DNA from: Branchiostoma belcheri | Taxonomy: Eukaryota > Chordata > Leptocardii > Amphioxiformes > Branchiostomatidae | Assembly: GCF_001625305.1 (NCBI RefSeq) | Contig: NW_017802379.1 | Location: forward strand, 4,831,139 to 4,895,138 | Direction: 5' to 3' | DNA: 64,000 nt | In this document: positions 1-14,100 of the stretch, piece after piece | Layout of the letters: every line of letters starts with the position of its first letter | Position numbering within the stretch: the first letter of the stretch is position 1 | Position numbers and translations under genes: made by a program | Notes under the pieces: generated by a model | Databases searched by the model: none | Told to the model about the DNA's origin: nothing | The model's input: only the letters and a program-made list of their open reading frames with translations

Positions 1-1320
1 AACGACAACTACACGACAACGTTATCGAACCAAGCAAAAGCTAGCATAAACAAGTTAAGTTGGCTAAAGTGTAAGTTTCCTATAGATACTTAATGTCACA
101 ATCACTCAACGTCGATGTCGCTCTACCGTCTACATGATACAATCAACCTCATCTCTATTCCGTAACCGTGAGGACTTATAAGCAGGCACGTGAAGATACT
201 GGATGATAGAAGGAAGCTCATCTGTTGTCTCGCTGATTGCTGTTGGCGCCGATTATCCAGCACCGGGAATTCTAACTTGTCAGCAGAAGCTCACGTCTGG
301 ATAGTTATTACGGCATTAAGTCGGGACGGGCTCACAATGGTAGTAGCACGCTATCCATTTGGATCTCATGAAAATGCAGGAATCAGGAAGAAAACTTTGA
401 AACTTTGCCAAGAATTAGACAAGGGGATGAATCTAGCCTTCCAGAGGGCTATGGCTAGTAGAATTCGGGGAAATAGGGTCAATAATTGGCTAAGGGAGGG
501 AGCAACAGAAAGGTCAATTGTACCATATTATGGAAAACTCTCATGGCCAATTATTCACCGTATTTTGCTTCGATGTTTAACGCAGGAAATTGTTTTTCCT
601 CTGTTCCGTCTTCTTCTTCTCCAATCCAATAAGGTCAATAACCTAAACCAGACTGTCTGTCACCATGGTAACTAGTGTTGGATTACATCATGTTGCAATT
701 TTATAGCAGAAGGGATTTATGCTCCAGTTTGACCATATACATGAATGTGTTTGAGTAAGAATAAACAGAGCAGACCATATGCGAAGGTAAACATTATGCA
801 TCTGCTTTGCAAATGTTACCTTAGTTTCTAGTTTTCTTCTATTTTTTCAGCCTGTGTTTTAGTCTGGTGTAAATAGACTAGGATCAATCTAGCAATCAAA
901 CTTCCAAAGACCGAGAGAACTTTATGTCAAAAGTAGGGTTCCATGTCTACCACAGACAGACGACACACATCCCCTCGGAACCACATTTCATCCGCCGTCT
1001 GTAGCTGACTTAAGATTACATGAATAACGCACGAGATTGACCTTGAGCCCCACACGTCTCTTCAAATGTCTTCGGTGAACTTTCCCATTTGAAGGAGCCG
1101 GCGCTATGTATGCACTTATATGTGAAGAGACTTAAATGAAGGATGGTCGCCTTTTCTACCTGTAGGTATCTGTCACGGAATGCTGTCATCCGCGATTCTA
1201 TGAAATATTTGTATATATACACACCGCATCATCAGTTTGGCGTTTTCGACGTTCCGAGAATTGCAAAGCCTGCAAAGCTGGTGTGTTACTGTAACACCGA
1301 AGGGCGGTTTTACTGGCTAA

Positions 1321-1741
1321 GGCCACACCGATTTAATTTTATGGATGACATCCGCGCGCGCATTGATTTTGGCCCGATCTCAAAAAAAAAAAAAAAAAAA
1401 AAAAAAAGATCACGTATTCCGAGGCTCTGGCCTGGCTTTAGGCCTGGGTAGTGCATGGTGGTGATAACTCTGGTTGACGGCAGCCAGGCTACCGAAGCTC
1501 CAAGACTCAAGAACTCAGTACATACGTACAGCAGTGTCGATTCATATATTCCGCAAAAATCCAGCATGTGTCGGCCTGTCGTATACGTCGCTATGTAATG
1601 CGCCAAATTCACAATACCAGGTTTGTATTCCTGTGGTTTTGTAGCATTTTTATTTTTGGCCGGATTTTTATTTTTTCGCCCGCGCGCACTAGTTTGGGGG
1701 TCTTCAGAGGATGTCATCCATAAAATTAAATCGGTGTGGCC
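1321..1741. mobile_element. MITE, PIF/Harbinger-like, 421 bp
   Basis: About 33 bases at the left end, starting GGCCACACCGATTTAATTTT, return as the inverse complement at the right end. The element is flanked on both sides by TAA, which fits the 3-bp TWA target duplication of PIF/Harbinger elements. It has no coding capacity and the interior contains a run of A at about 1381-1405. Two other complete copies lie at 23372-23728 and 51241-51603. Confidence 0.75.
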
Positions 1742-4700
1742 TAAACAGATACAGATACAGAAGTAGGCATGTAATACACCATTTATTGCACTATGTAGAC
1801 AATACAAATGATATATACCTTTCATTTTATAAAATCCGACATTCAAAAATTCCTTCAAATCATGCGTAAAGGCTCTGATATTTCTTTCGATTAAATAAAC
1901 AGATAATTTACGCATGCTTTAAGATAGGCTTAAGTATTGAATTTTCATGCAGTGTTCATGCAATTTGCATGCAGATTTTTATTAAGATCATACGCGTATG
2001 TTTGATCCAAGTCTAATCAAAGCACAACCTATCTGTGACTCGTCAACTTGGAAAAAGAGCTGTTTTAGGACACAAGCTTTACCCAGCATTAAATGCAAAA
2101 AATGCAATATTACTATACCTTCTGATTGTCATCAGAAATGTCCAAACTTCATCGTGTATCCAGTGGTTTGCCAGCCCGATGAAACTAGTCACCGATTTTG
2201 CTTTATTACGTTGCCTATCTGAAGAGCAGACGGCTACAAGTATGAAAATGATGGATATATGCATGTATATGAAATATATACTTCTGAGTGATGAAATCAT
2301 ATCGATAAATAAAGAACCTAGGCTACTTGGAATTTCGGTCTCTCATATTGAAAGTATTACAGGCTAGTAAGGGCAGACAGGGTGGCTCCGGAATTTTTAT
2401 GCCTCTTGAAGGAAAGAGAAAGATCTTGGATGGAGATCCTTCTTGACAACAAAAGTGATGTAAATTAACTAACGATAACGACCTTGCAATGACTTTGCTG
2501 TCGACTATTTCCCAACCGAGGTCGGCGCTGGGTTGGGAGTAGCCTCAAATCCATCCTATTCACTCCTTTTGTCGCATCCGCAGAATATGAGTCACCACAT
2601 TCCTCAACGAGACCTTACTCATTAGGCAGTAATCCATCAGGTTAAGTGGTCTTTCGTGTCTACCGAGGACGCTATCATCAGTCCTGGCCTGGTCGGGGTG
2701 CGTGGCCTTAGGCAGCTGTCCAACCACATTTCACGTAACAACGGCGTTAGGTTCAGGAACCGTTATCTGTCAATCAAAGTCTTGGACAAGCATTCAAGAA
2801 CAAGCTTTTAATCTGCGTCCGTTGGTGATGATCATAAAACATGTGTGGATGAGTTTTGGGCGGCAATGCTAGCAAAGTTACCTTCCTTGTCGAACATCGG
2901 ATGTACATAATGCCAATGCAGTCACCAAAGCGTAACTAAACTCCAAACTTTTTCTTGCAGCGCTGATGAGCCGTTAACAATTGTGGGTGAGTTTTGGGCG
3001 GCAACCCCAGCAAAGCAAAGGCACCTTCTATTTGGATGTACGCCCTACATATGGCATGTCTCTCAGTGAGTTCGCTGAAAACTTTTGTTCCGGCGTCGGA
3101 ATGTGTGGTATTGGCAATAAATTGTCTTCACGTAACAACGTGTTGACAAACGCGCCTTTTCGAGCGGGAGACAAGCTGCAAATTAAGTCATGATTATCCC
3201 GCCACTCTACAGGCCTCTGGTGGATTGATTCTCGCATTGATTGTGTCAGTCGCGGAAGTAGCTCGTTTTCTGTCCGCACAATTGGTACGTCTCTGTGACA
3301 AATCGTGCATTTCGCCCGAGGAAAAGGGTTATTTCGCCGCCAATCGCAATGTTAGTGACGCTAGATCATCTGTATACCAGCATTCAGTGATTTAACCACG
3401 CACCAATCATAACCAAGCTATCAGATTCTATTACCAAAACTTTCATAAAAGTGACTTGCAGTCATCACTACTATCGCCCATGTAACTATAGGTTTTAGCA
3501 TTCGTCTGTAGTACAATAAAATTTACGTATATATCTATGGACGTTAGAAGTCGTATATATCTAGAAAGTAGCGACTAAAAGCACGACAAATGAGTCAGAA
3601 ATAAGCAGTGAAGTTGTACTAGCTGTGAAGCTGTTGAAATTATTTGAATTATCGTATGGTGTCCGTGTCGTATATTCGGCACTGTTTGAGTACTTTTGAA
3701 TGCATGGGTGATAATAGAAATAACGTGACGCATAGCAAATATCCACAAATTTCACCCCAAGCGAAACATCCCACTGAAGAAAACGGATATAATATCGTAG
3801 TGCTCATGTACATGTAAGCCCGGGGGTCGATTTATGTCCAAACTGTGAAAAGTAATGTGGCCTTAGGGTCTCGTTAACTCTCGCGAGAGCGAACCAAATC
3901 TCGCCTCAGGCGAGAGAAACCTTCGGTTGGTAAATAGCCCGAAAAGTCACTTTACTACCACATTTCATACGCCGGCGGCTTAGAAGCACCAAACGAGAGC
4001 TTTTAAAGAAATAAGCATGAAAGTTAACTTTACGATTCCTGCTGCACAAATCGCATGTATGAAGGAATTTCTTGCGCATGACCTTTGTTGACCTACGAGG
4101 GTAGACTTGTTTCGTTCCGCACTGCTTTGTGGGGGAAATGTTCAAACATCGCCAGGTAATCCCAGGGTGCTCAGTGAATATCGTTTGAACCATGAAGGAA
4201 AGGAGAAGGTTTATGGAATGGAAAAAATGTTTGAGTGCGCCTTTGGCATTGTAAATTCTCATCGCATTTGCACCACAAGAACTTTCTGGCACGTGCCACA
4301 TGTATTGCCGTATCCTTGTAATGATATAAAAATAACAAAGTTATCATATTATATTATATCATATTACTACAAATTCTAATAGTATAATCAAATCCATTAT
4401 CCCTTCATACGAATTATGAAAAATTAGGACAATCCTGGCTCATATTTAACTCAAATTCGATTCGCACAGAAAGTTGGAGGTGACTTAAGTCTAGTCAAAC
4501 TGCTTCAGAACTTCAGCCAACCTTGGTTGGTTAGTGGTTGGTGGTCGGGTAAAGGTTCTGAATGATTGTGTGACGGGGGCTTTGGGTAACTTCTGACGTC
4601 TCTCGCATCGGTTACAAGCTAAAAACAAAGTTTTCCCGTGTCGAGCCCATTCGTCATTGTCAAATGTACGACAGAATAAACGGCGCAGGGTAACGGCAGT

Positions 4701-5106
4701 CGCTCTGTTTAAAAGGTCACTCTGATTCTTCAAACGTCGGCAACTACGTGCAGAGTCAAATGCCACACAAAATCAGTTTAGGAACTGAAGGCCAGACGCT
4801 TGATGGACTAGGGCATGCATTTATGTACGAATCAGTGAATGATCATGATGAATTAGTTTTGGAGTATTTGAGAAAATGATGATTTATTGGAGAAAGTGTA
4901 GACACTATGGTTTTGGTGCACGCTTTTACTTATACCATGACTGGTCCAGAACAGCGTGCTCTTGATGAAGGGGTTTAAACATGCACATACTCACATATTA
5001 TTTCATACTATTGGGTTTACGTTTGGAGCCCTGTGTAGCGCAAGTGTAAAATTTTGCTGCACTTCCTCCTTCAATATGTGTTCTTCCTGTCAACTTCCTT
5101 TCCATT

Positions 5107-5108
<2 letters not shown>

Positions 5109-5186
<78 letters not shown>

Positions 5187-5190
5187 ACAT
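5109..5190. repeat. (CT)n(CA)n compound microsatellite
   Basis: A run of CT dinucleotides passes directly into a run of CA dinucleotides. It creates spurious Ser-Leu and His-Thr open frames. Confidence 0.95.
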
Positions 5191-5732
5191 GCACCTACAC
5201 ATACAGATCGAGAGAGCCATCCTGGTTCACCACAATTGGATCCTAAAAGACCCCATCACCACACAATGTAACCTTAACTAGGTTATAAGATCCCCGTGGT
5301 CGATACATAAAAAAGGAGGCCGCAAATCCCTCAACTTTAGACACAGAAAATGGGTTAGAATTTGGGTCAGTCAATTTGTTGCAGATTACTATTTCATTGG
5401 CACCCATTGATAAATAATGATTTCTTGTCCTGAATTGTAGAGTTTGGCGTTTTGGGGTCGTGAAAGAGATGGATGACTGGAAGATTTTGGCGACAACAAT
5501 AAACCGTGGGGAATGTCTCAATGAATATTTCAGTACCTGTGTAAGCTGAACTCGTTGTACGTTTTTTTCTTTGAATATTTCATACTTTCCCTCCTTCACT
5601 TGGTCACACTCCACTTGATAGAGGTTTATTACCTACGATTGATTATTTTGCACCAAAAATGAAGTCGTTGCGAGATCTTTTGAAGTCATATACATCGCAC
5701 GACGCGCCTACGATGTTTTATCTATGACGATG

Positions 5733-5866
5733 TAGCCTCCACCCGGGTGGGGCAAACAGTTCTCTCTACCATACGAACTCCCCTGGCATGTTATCTCTCT
5801 ATTTGGTCGATTTTTTTTCTTTCCAGCCCCCCCCCCCCCCGAAGCCTGGTAGAGGCTAAGTTTGAT
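5733..5866. mobile_element. Remnant of TAGCCTCTACC-type foldback MITE
   Basis: The right end reads GCCTGGTAGAGGCTA, the inverse complement of the terminus of the elements at 32322-33351. The interior contains the same 'ggcatgttatctctctatttgg' region, shortened here to GTTATCTCTCTATTTGG. The left terminus is degenerate (TAGCCTCCACCC) and flanking duplications are not evident, so this is an old or damaged copy. A run of C interrupts it at about 5827-5840. Confidence 0.6.
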
Positions 5867-6760
5867 CATGTGAAGAGACGGGTGCAGGAGTTGAGAAATC
5901 ATGCCTATCGTGGACAACATTGTGTGCGACCTCGGGGCCTTTGTCAAATGCACATGATTCACCTGTGTATAAAACAGTCCTTCTGGCTACACGTACGCTG
6001 GTTTTATAGCCTAATATCTTCACACAAATTGCGGAAGAAACGCTATATTACATCTATATGCTCGTATTTTCTATCGGGACTATAGGCACACACTCCATGT
6101 CAAATAAGTAGTTGACCTAGATGTATTACTTCAGTTCAGGTCATGAGAACAAATTGATCCCACAATTGACTTAGATTGATGTGGGTCGTGGTTCGAGAAT
6201 TATGCGATTTGAAAAAAAAGTCGACTGATACCTACTCGGTGCATAAAAACTGCCCTATCTACAAAAGTAATCCAATCAATGTAATTTACATGGAGATACT
6301 GCTAAAGTGGATGCGGATGGATGGATCGGTGAAAGAGGACAAAAAGCACGACCGATTCAATCAGTTGATTGAAAAGGGTCCTTAGATATCGTATTGGATG
6401 TTTTTAGAAGTATAATTTGTTTTTTCTGATTGCTTGATGGAGATGATATAGGTTTTGCTCACACACTTCGCATTCTTTTGTAGTACACATGGCATGATGT
6501 AGTTTTAGTTCATCACTTCCATTCAGTGCTTAGTGATTGATTATTCTAGACACTGCCACGCCCACTTGTGCTAGACACACACTACACTCTATTATCAATA
6601 TAGTTTCGCCCATTCAGCAATTGTTTTTATCTATCGTTCGAAGTTTTATTCTGCTAATATAGCAATTGTAGTGCTTCAAAAGAGACTCCTTACGGTAGGC
6701 TAAAATACTGCAATAAGCAATACCCACCATTGTAACAAGTTTTGACTTTAATACTATTAC

Positions 6761-6893
6761 TCGCTCGCTCACTCACTCACTCACTCACTCACTCACTCAC
6801 TCACTCACTCACTCACTCACTCACTCACTCACTCACTCACTCACTCACTCACTCACTCACTCACTCACTCACTCACTCACTCACTCACTCACT
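6761..6893. repeat. (ACTC)n microsatellite
   Basis: About 130 bases of nearly perfect four-base ACTC repeats, with two CGCT variants at the left edge. Confidence 0.97.
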
Positions 6894-8237
6894 CCTTAAT
6901 GTACAGAGTTGAAACCTGGGCTACAGGTTCTGCCATAATATGTACATGTTTAACCATGTGTAACAACGAGTATATAGGCGTCACTTAAATTACATGTACC
7001 CAGCCCAATGGTCCTGGACCTTTTGGCCTACTAGTAATCGGTTGGTGTGCTGGTTGTGAGCTACGGGTTTGATCCTGGGGGTCAGAGTCAACCTTCGAGT
7101 TACTCCTTTCTCTTGTGTTTAACACATGATAATGATTGATAATATGGGTGACAGCTTTAATTACATTGAAAATTTCAGAGGGGCGTGTCCCTGTGAACTT
7201 TTTCTGACCCCTTCACCAAAACTACCTGTAAAACTACTTGAGATGACCATATTTGGTCATGCTTGTGGCTCTATGTTTCTGTGAATCTATCATTGTCTAT
7301 GGGATACGGCTTCGTGCAAAACCTGTGCTAACTGACTTCTTATTTCAACCAAGGATAAAAATCAAACCTCCTTGTTTCAACAGACCTTCGGCACATACAA
7401 ATGTTTTGAAAAGGGGACAAAGACTATTCAACACCTCACGGCTACATAGCAGGTGGTAAATACTGTCAAAAGCTCTCAGGTTCAATGTGAGACATTTTGT
7501 TGACCATGTTAATATAGCATGTACAGACGGTACTCAAAAACATGCTTTAAATAATAAGGAGTGTTAAATTCAGCTTTGATTTTTAATCTCCTTGGCTTTT
7601 AATATTAAGTAAAAGCATTTAATTTCTGTCCACAGTCTTGGTTTTCCAGACACTCCATTACTAGTACAAAACAATAATCCAATATTGTGTATTTTCCAAG
7701 CCTAAGACACAAAGGCAACTTAATGGACCACTAAGTGCAGGTAATCCTAATCTACTACATAGATCAATTTATAAACAAGTCGTTACTCTCCCTTTCTGTA
7801 CAATGCCTTAAGGGGAACCCTGATAATTACTGTAATTAAGTTGGTATCCAGTCCAGGTGAGTTTCCTTGGGAGTGCACGTCTGTTGTATAGAATCAGTTC
7901 CAGTCAGTTGGGTACAGTTTGTTGTTGGGACAACTGAACCTGTTTTAGAAAGGGGTGTGGCATTTGGAAGCAAGCCCAGGTATGTACATGTACTGAGTTA
8001 CTACAGTTTTAGCATGTTTTACCTACTTCCAGACATTGACGTTGTTTATGTTACGTGTGGTACTTGTACTTGTGTGGTGTTTACTTTTGACCCACCGACG
8101 GAGCTTGTTTACATAACGTACTTTTCCTCAGTCCTTGGCCAACCCCTGCATACTAAGGCCTAAGGTCGGATCAGGACCATACCAAACTTCAAGCCGAGAG
8201 TCTCAAGGTCTTACATGCAGACTGCAAGGCCAACAAA

Positions 8238-11108
8238 ATGGCGGTGGAGACCTTAGACGACCTGGACACCAGACTGGGTGTTGGTGATATTGTAGCCGTC
8301 ATTGTCTACTTTGTGGCTGTAGTGTGCGTTGGACTATGGGTATGTATATTATGTCTTAATTGCCACTGTTTTGAACTTGTGTGCTTGTGACACTGACTTT
8401 TCTTCATTGTTCATTCAGCTGACATACTCTACCCTTGGAGCCAGACTAGTAATCCAGCTGTTAGCTGGTTCCCTTTGGTAGACTGCCAATCTTAATTACT
8501 GCTACAGGAGTTGAGCCTCACAAATTACTAGTGAAAGGGTCAACCATTATAATAAATTATGTCCATTGAAGGCCAATACGTTCAGGTGAATTAATGCATA
8601 ATACTATGTACAATAGCCAAAAATACAAAATCACTAAAAATCTGAAAGAATAGTAGATGTTCTTACATGTATGTGCCAACTCTGACTTCTTTCCACAGTA
8701 CAATGCACGGCTTGTTAGACAGAAAGTGTAGCTGCTATCAAACACATGGTGCTCACAAAAACATTCCCTGTTTGCAAGGTCAACACACACTGAGCAAATA
8801 TTTTCAAATTGACCTCCTGACAGCGTTTGAATGAAATGGGACATGTGACCTAAATATGGTAACCATTGTAATGATCCTACTTTCCTCCAGTTGGCTGGAG
8901 TGTTATAATGCAATTATAATAGAAGGCTAGGTCAAGAAGGTTATGGGGGAGACCTTGGCCAGGTCAACTTCTTTGTACGGATCATGTTCCATGGTGGACT
9001 GCAATGTTAACTTGATTTGAGAAAATGGATTTGCATTGGAGTTTCATAATTATATTATATGGCTGAGTTTTGTGATATTTCATCATGACAATAACAATAT
9101 ACCTTGTCAATGAGTATTTCTATCACTTCAAACACAACTTCTTGATTTGCAGTCAGGTATATAGTAAATATTTAGTAATGAAGTAAAAAAAGATATATGA
9201 TTGTTTAATGCTCACTTTTTTTTTTACTGAGTGGCAATTTGCTCATGACATGGTGGTTGTTTCTATGCATTTCTCCTCTGCTGTGTTCACAGTGCAGAGG
9301 ATATGGCCATGATCATGTGCTTTCCCATATGGCCCTTGGGCAACCATGACAGAACTGTGCCGTGCGGATACGGATACGGATAATCACTCTGAACGTTAGA
9401 ACAGCTTTCTGACTCAAACATTAACATCAACTACCTGCCTTTGTCTAAGTAGCGTGGCTTTTGGTATTAGACAGTTTTCTTTAGAAGATGTAAGACACAG
9501 TGCACCACAGTTTTATTACATTTTTGTAATATAAAACAAAAATACACATGTAGTCATCCTTGATGTAGTTTTGTTATAGTATTAACAACACAGTACATAT
9601 AAATTGTACACTACATGTACATTTTGTAGCACTAACAGCTGTCTGCATCTGAATTAATCATCTATTAGCCTTATGCAAGTCTTTTGTTTGAAGTGCAATT
9701 TGTTACATGTGATGTTGTATAATTAAGTATTTTGATTTATGATTGATATTAGAATAAAATTAAATTATTATGATGATTTTATAATAATACAGTAATTTCG
9801 GTTTATTATAATCAAGGACATTATACAGAAGCATAATTTTCTAAAGGACATTATACAGAAATATAATTTTCTAATGTTATAATCTATTTTATACTGTCAC
9901 TGTAATACATGTAGTTGTGATTTTTGCTGCTTGGCAGCATGCTTTGGTTTTTATTATCTTTTTTGCACAGACTAAATTCTTGTATGTTCAAATCAGTAAT
10001 CAGCACCTCATGATATCGGCATATATGTAAGCATCTGTTGAATTTTGAATTGACCAGTGTTTTTGGTCCAGGCGATGCGACGCAGCAACCGTGGGACAGT
10101 CAGCGGGTTTTTCCTGGCAGGAAGAACAATGATCTGGCTGCCGGTAAGTTATCATGTATCAAACTACATAAATTACCTGAAAGTTGAAGATGAAAGATAA
10201 ATCTTACATGAACATTTCCTACACATAATGTTTTGCACAATCTCTTCCAATCTTGCCTGGTCTGTGTTTTTTAATGTCTTCAGGTTGGGGCGTCCTTGTT
10301 TGTATCCAACATCGGGAGCGAACACTTCATCGGACTGGCGGGATCCGGCGCGGCAGGCGGGATCGGGGTCGGGGCCTGGGAGTTCAACGTACGCAAACTT
10401 TGTCGTAATAATCCTTTCAATCTCTACAGAATTTTATTTGTGAGTTATTGCATTGTACATTACTTTCACAAGCTAAAATTTTCCTTCTTATCCCCAGGCC
10501 CTGATGTTACTGCAGCTGTTAGGGTGGATATTTGTTCCTGTCTACATTGCTTGTGGGGTGAGACTATCATGTTTTTATTATTGATACATCCAATAATGAA
10601 TAAAATTTTAAGTGCCAATAAACATTCACATGAACAAATACATTAGAACATTGATGTCAACTAAGCATCTTTTGAAGTCTAACATGTTAACTTTATAACT
10701 CAATCATTACTGACAGAAAGTCGCATGTTCACAGTCACGTGCCAGCTAAGACAATACAGTTGTCGATATTACATGTAGAAGGATGAGGCCTTTTGGGAAA
10801 CCAGTCATAATGTTTTCAGCACCAGGGACAGGGATGGACAGTATTTTAGTAAGGGAACAGGGGTAGTATTTGCTATCAGGAACAGGGGTAGTAGTTTAGT
10901 AAGGGAACAGGGATGGATAGTATTTTAGTAAGGGGAGGGGGATTATAGTGTTGGTCTAGACTTCAACGAGAATTGTACAAGACTCCATTTTGTTGCCTTC
11001 CAGACAACCACGATGCCGCAGTGGCTGAGGAAACGGTTCGGAGGACAGCGTCTGCGCGTCATGTTCGCCATCTTGTCTCTCATACTGTACGTCATGATCA
11101 AGTTGTCG
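8238..11108 (+). CDS. SLC5A3-like: Cotransporter exons 1-5 (N-terminus to about TM4)
   Basis: Five exons encode residues 1-148. Exon 1 gives a short acidic N-terminus and the first hydrophobic helix ([18 protein letters not shown]). Exon 2 carries the [14 protein letters not shown] loop typical of the SLC5 family. Exon 3 holds the SMIT-like [16 protein letters not shown] segment. Exon 5 contains [16 protein letters not shown], the conserved MPxxLxxRFGG motif. All five end in phase 0. Introns here are 0.1-1.7 kb. Confidence 0.9.
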
Positions 11109-14100
11109 GTGAGTCCAGCCAAATCTTTCCCTAATTGATTAGCTATTTATTATAATAAAGTATAAACTTTTAGACTAGGAAAGAGTAATAATGTTTGCTT
11201 TGCATTCTAGCAAATATCATAAAACTTTTAAGTTAAAAGTGTAAGGTAAAGGTAAAAGTATTCCTATAGCTGTTTTCAGGGCCTAGGGGTAGTGGGTTGT
11301 TGATCCAGTGTGTCTAGGGCACTGTATTGCATGGAAGGTGGTGCATATCCCTCTCCTACTGCAGTCTGGGTAGATTAAGGAAAATCATGTTAAGTGCGCC
11401 TTTCCCAAGGATGAAACTTCTTGGCCCTGGAATGCAACTCGCATTGAAGGACAGTCTTTCGATCTCGTGTCTGCTAGCCAATGCCACTAAATGTCATAGG
11501 ATCTAGATTGAAGTGATCTTGGCAGACCTTAAGTCAAACATGACATCTTTAAGCTGTTATGTTTATGCCACAGGTGAACCTGTACTCCGGAGCTCTGTTC
11601 ATTGAGCAGTCCCTTGGCTGGAACATGTACCTGTCTATCGCCATTCTACTTATCCTAACCGCCATTGTGACTATCACAGGTGACAGTATATCCTATTCCA
11701 ATAGGTATTCACCTCTAGATCTAACAACAAATTGTTTCAAGTTCATCACATATGCTAAGCCTACATTTTATTCTTTGGATTTTGAGATCTATATTTTTCA
11801 CATTCCAAAACACTTACCTATGTGGTTGGTATTGTGTCTACCAGGTGGTCTGGCTGCTGTGATCTACACAGACACTCTACAGGCCATTCTCATGGTGCTG
11901 GGGGCTGTCGCACTCATGATTGTCAGTGAGTACCATACATGAATTGCAAAATGTTGTAGTAAGTTTTGTAACATAGGCTTCAATACCTTCAAAGGGTAGA
12001 GTATTTCAATTTCATTCGTCTAGTCTTAACATTACAGTTAGGACATGCAAAAAACAAGGAAATAAGAAATTTGGCAAAGTATCAGTTCATATCTAATCTT
12101 AAACCTTACTTAAACCTCAATCAACCTTCAGCCTGCTATGGTAGCCCTTTGGCAACAATTTATATTTGTTATGGGGAAGTACCCAGCGGGGAGAAGGTTA
12201 ATTTTTCTCTGTCTGTACTTCCTCAGGCATGGTTCGTGTTGGTGGCTGGGAGGGGTTGAGAGAACAGTTCATGGTGGCCATGCCCAACATCACTAAGGAG
12301 TATGTCAACGCCAGACAGTTCAACCTCTCCATGAACAACTACACAGAGCAGTACGGAAAGTGTGGCATCCCCTCAGATGACTCTTTTGTGTAAGCCACTA
12401 GTACTATACTTTTTTCTAGTGCACAAGATGACCCTCATTATTGCCTCCTTTCCTATTCAAGAGGACAGCCTTAAACAAAAGTAAGGTGAAGGTACTGAGC
12501 ATTTTCACCAGAGTTGAGTAAAAAATAGGACTGGTGTAGAGAGCATATCCCAAGGACACAACACTGGGGCCTGCTAGGGATTCAAACCCAGAACCAGAAG
12601 TCAGCAACCCTTACCACAAGATCACCTTGTCTCATATATTTTAATATACAACCCTTTTCAACAACAAATAAAAAAAATAAGCGACAACATGAGAGGATCA
12701 AGACAAATTTGAAACTCTAGTCATGTGAGGATTGCCATATAAATCAGGATGCCACTGAGTTAGTGAATGACCTGAAGAAAAAGATGCCAATTCATTTTTT
12801 TAACATTATGTTTCTGGAAGAGTTAGAAGAATCTGATGTGATTTCTGTGTTCCAGAATGTTGCGTGAGATAAATGACCCACAAATGCCGTGGCTGGGTTT
12901 TCTACTGGGCCAGACCCCAGCTTCTATCTGGTACTGGTGCACAGACCAGGTATGGTTCTTACAGTGTAAATCATATTAAGCTTGCAAAACAATTTTGTTG
13001 TAAGAGGGGAACAAAGGCATTTGCAGTATTTTGAGTTAATGGTTAAAACAATGCAGTTTAACAAGTCATTCAGCACCAAACAGGTCTACTCTATCATACC
13101 ATAGTGGTCAGTTGTTGTAGTAGTAATTCAGCACCAAGGACAGGTCCACACTATATCATATTATAGTGGTGAGCCTTAGTAGTAACCATTCAGCACCAAG
13201 GACAGGTCCACACTATCATACTATACTGGTCAGTTACTGTAGTAATTATTCAGCACCAAGGACAGACATAAACATATAATATAGGGGTAATTTACAGTAG
13301 TAACCATTCAGCACCAAGGACAGGTCTACTCTTTTGTACTGTAGTGGTCAGTTGTAACAAAAATGTTACCTAGGAAAAGGTACTTGGAATCGATGTACTG
13401 AAAATGTAACGTGGGCAAAGTTAATGAGAGTTGGTCTGTATATGTGACCCCCCCCCCCAGGTGATAGTACAGAGGGCCCTGGCAGCTAAGAACCTGGACC
13501 ACGCCCGTGGAGCTACCCTGATGGCCGGCTTCATTAAGATCCTCCCCATGTTCATGATGGTCGTCCCAGGCATGGTCAGCAGGATCCTCTTCCCCAGTAA
13601 GTCTCACCTGTCAATCAATCAATGTCAACCAATCAATGTCACTCAATCAATGTCAACCAATCAATCAACAGATTTTGGTGTACAACCTACTTTGCAGTCT
13701 TTGCCTTTGGTTTTTGTATGAATACATTATTTGTAACAATTTAAGGTATATTGTACCCTCCTTAGAATTTCAAAATTTTAAAGCTTTGACCTTCTGCCTC
13801 CTGCCAAATCCCCTAACCAACAGAAAATTGGTACCAAATGGTACAAAATTGGTACCAATTGCAAGTTGTATGAAATGTATAGGGTGTGAATTTTCCATCC
13901 AAATTTTTACAAATAACATTTGCGATTTGTTTTTTTTCTTTATAAATGAAAAAAACATGCTCAGACAATTACCACCACAGATCTCAATGTGCTATTCATA
14001 CACAAAATGTCAAACTTCAATGAAAAAGTATCAGAATCAAACCAGGATTTTTGCTTTTGTACTTGAATTTCACAGATCAGGTGGGGTGTGCTGACCCCAC

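Larger units (their letters stand above)
1..8160. other. Intergenic sequence with repeats, no convincing gene
   Basis: I read all frames and found no stretch with recognisable protein domains or a chain of phased splice sites. The longest open frame (190-675, 161 codons) resembles nothing I know and has no exon-like neighbours. The stretch holds one complete MITE (1321-1741), CT/CA and ACTC microsatellites, one MITE remnant near 5.8 kb, and short decayed duplications (for example around 2841-2890 and 2981-3030). About 200 bases at 570-770 resemble the 3' region of the cotransporter at 50880-51060. The promoter of the cotransporter should lie near the right end, but I see no clear TATA element. 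Confidence 0.6.

Noticed and set aside
190-675. 161-codon open frame on the plus strand
   Set aside because: No recognisable domain, odd composition, no splice partners. It overlaps the segment that resembles a 3' untranslated region. Probably chance.
1310-1915. 201-codon minus frame with a poly-Phe run
   Set aside because: It lies across a MITE and its A-run (Phe codons on the minus strand), so it is an artefact of repeat sequence.
4491-4766. 91-codon minus frame with several Cys and Arg
   Set aside because: It looked briefly like a zinc-binding or zinc-knuckle fragment (CNRCERR), but Cys spacing fits no family and no exon neighbours exist.
13071-13357. Repeat array considered as CRISPR
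   Set aside because: Units are contiguous and diverged, with no spacer structure.
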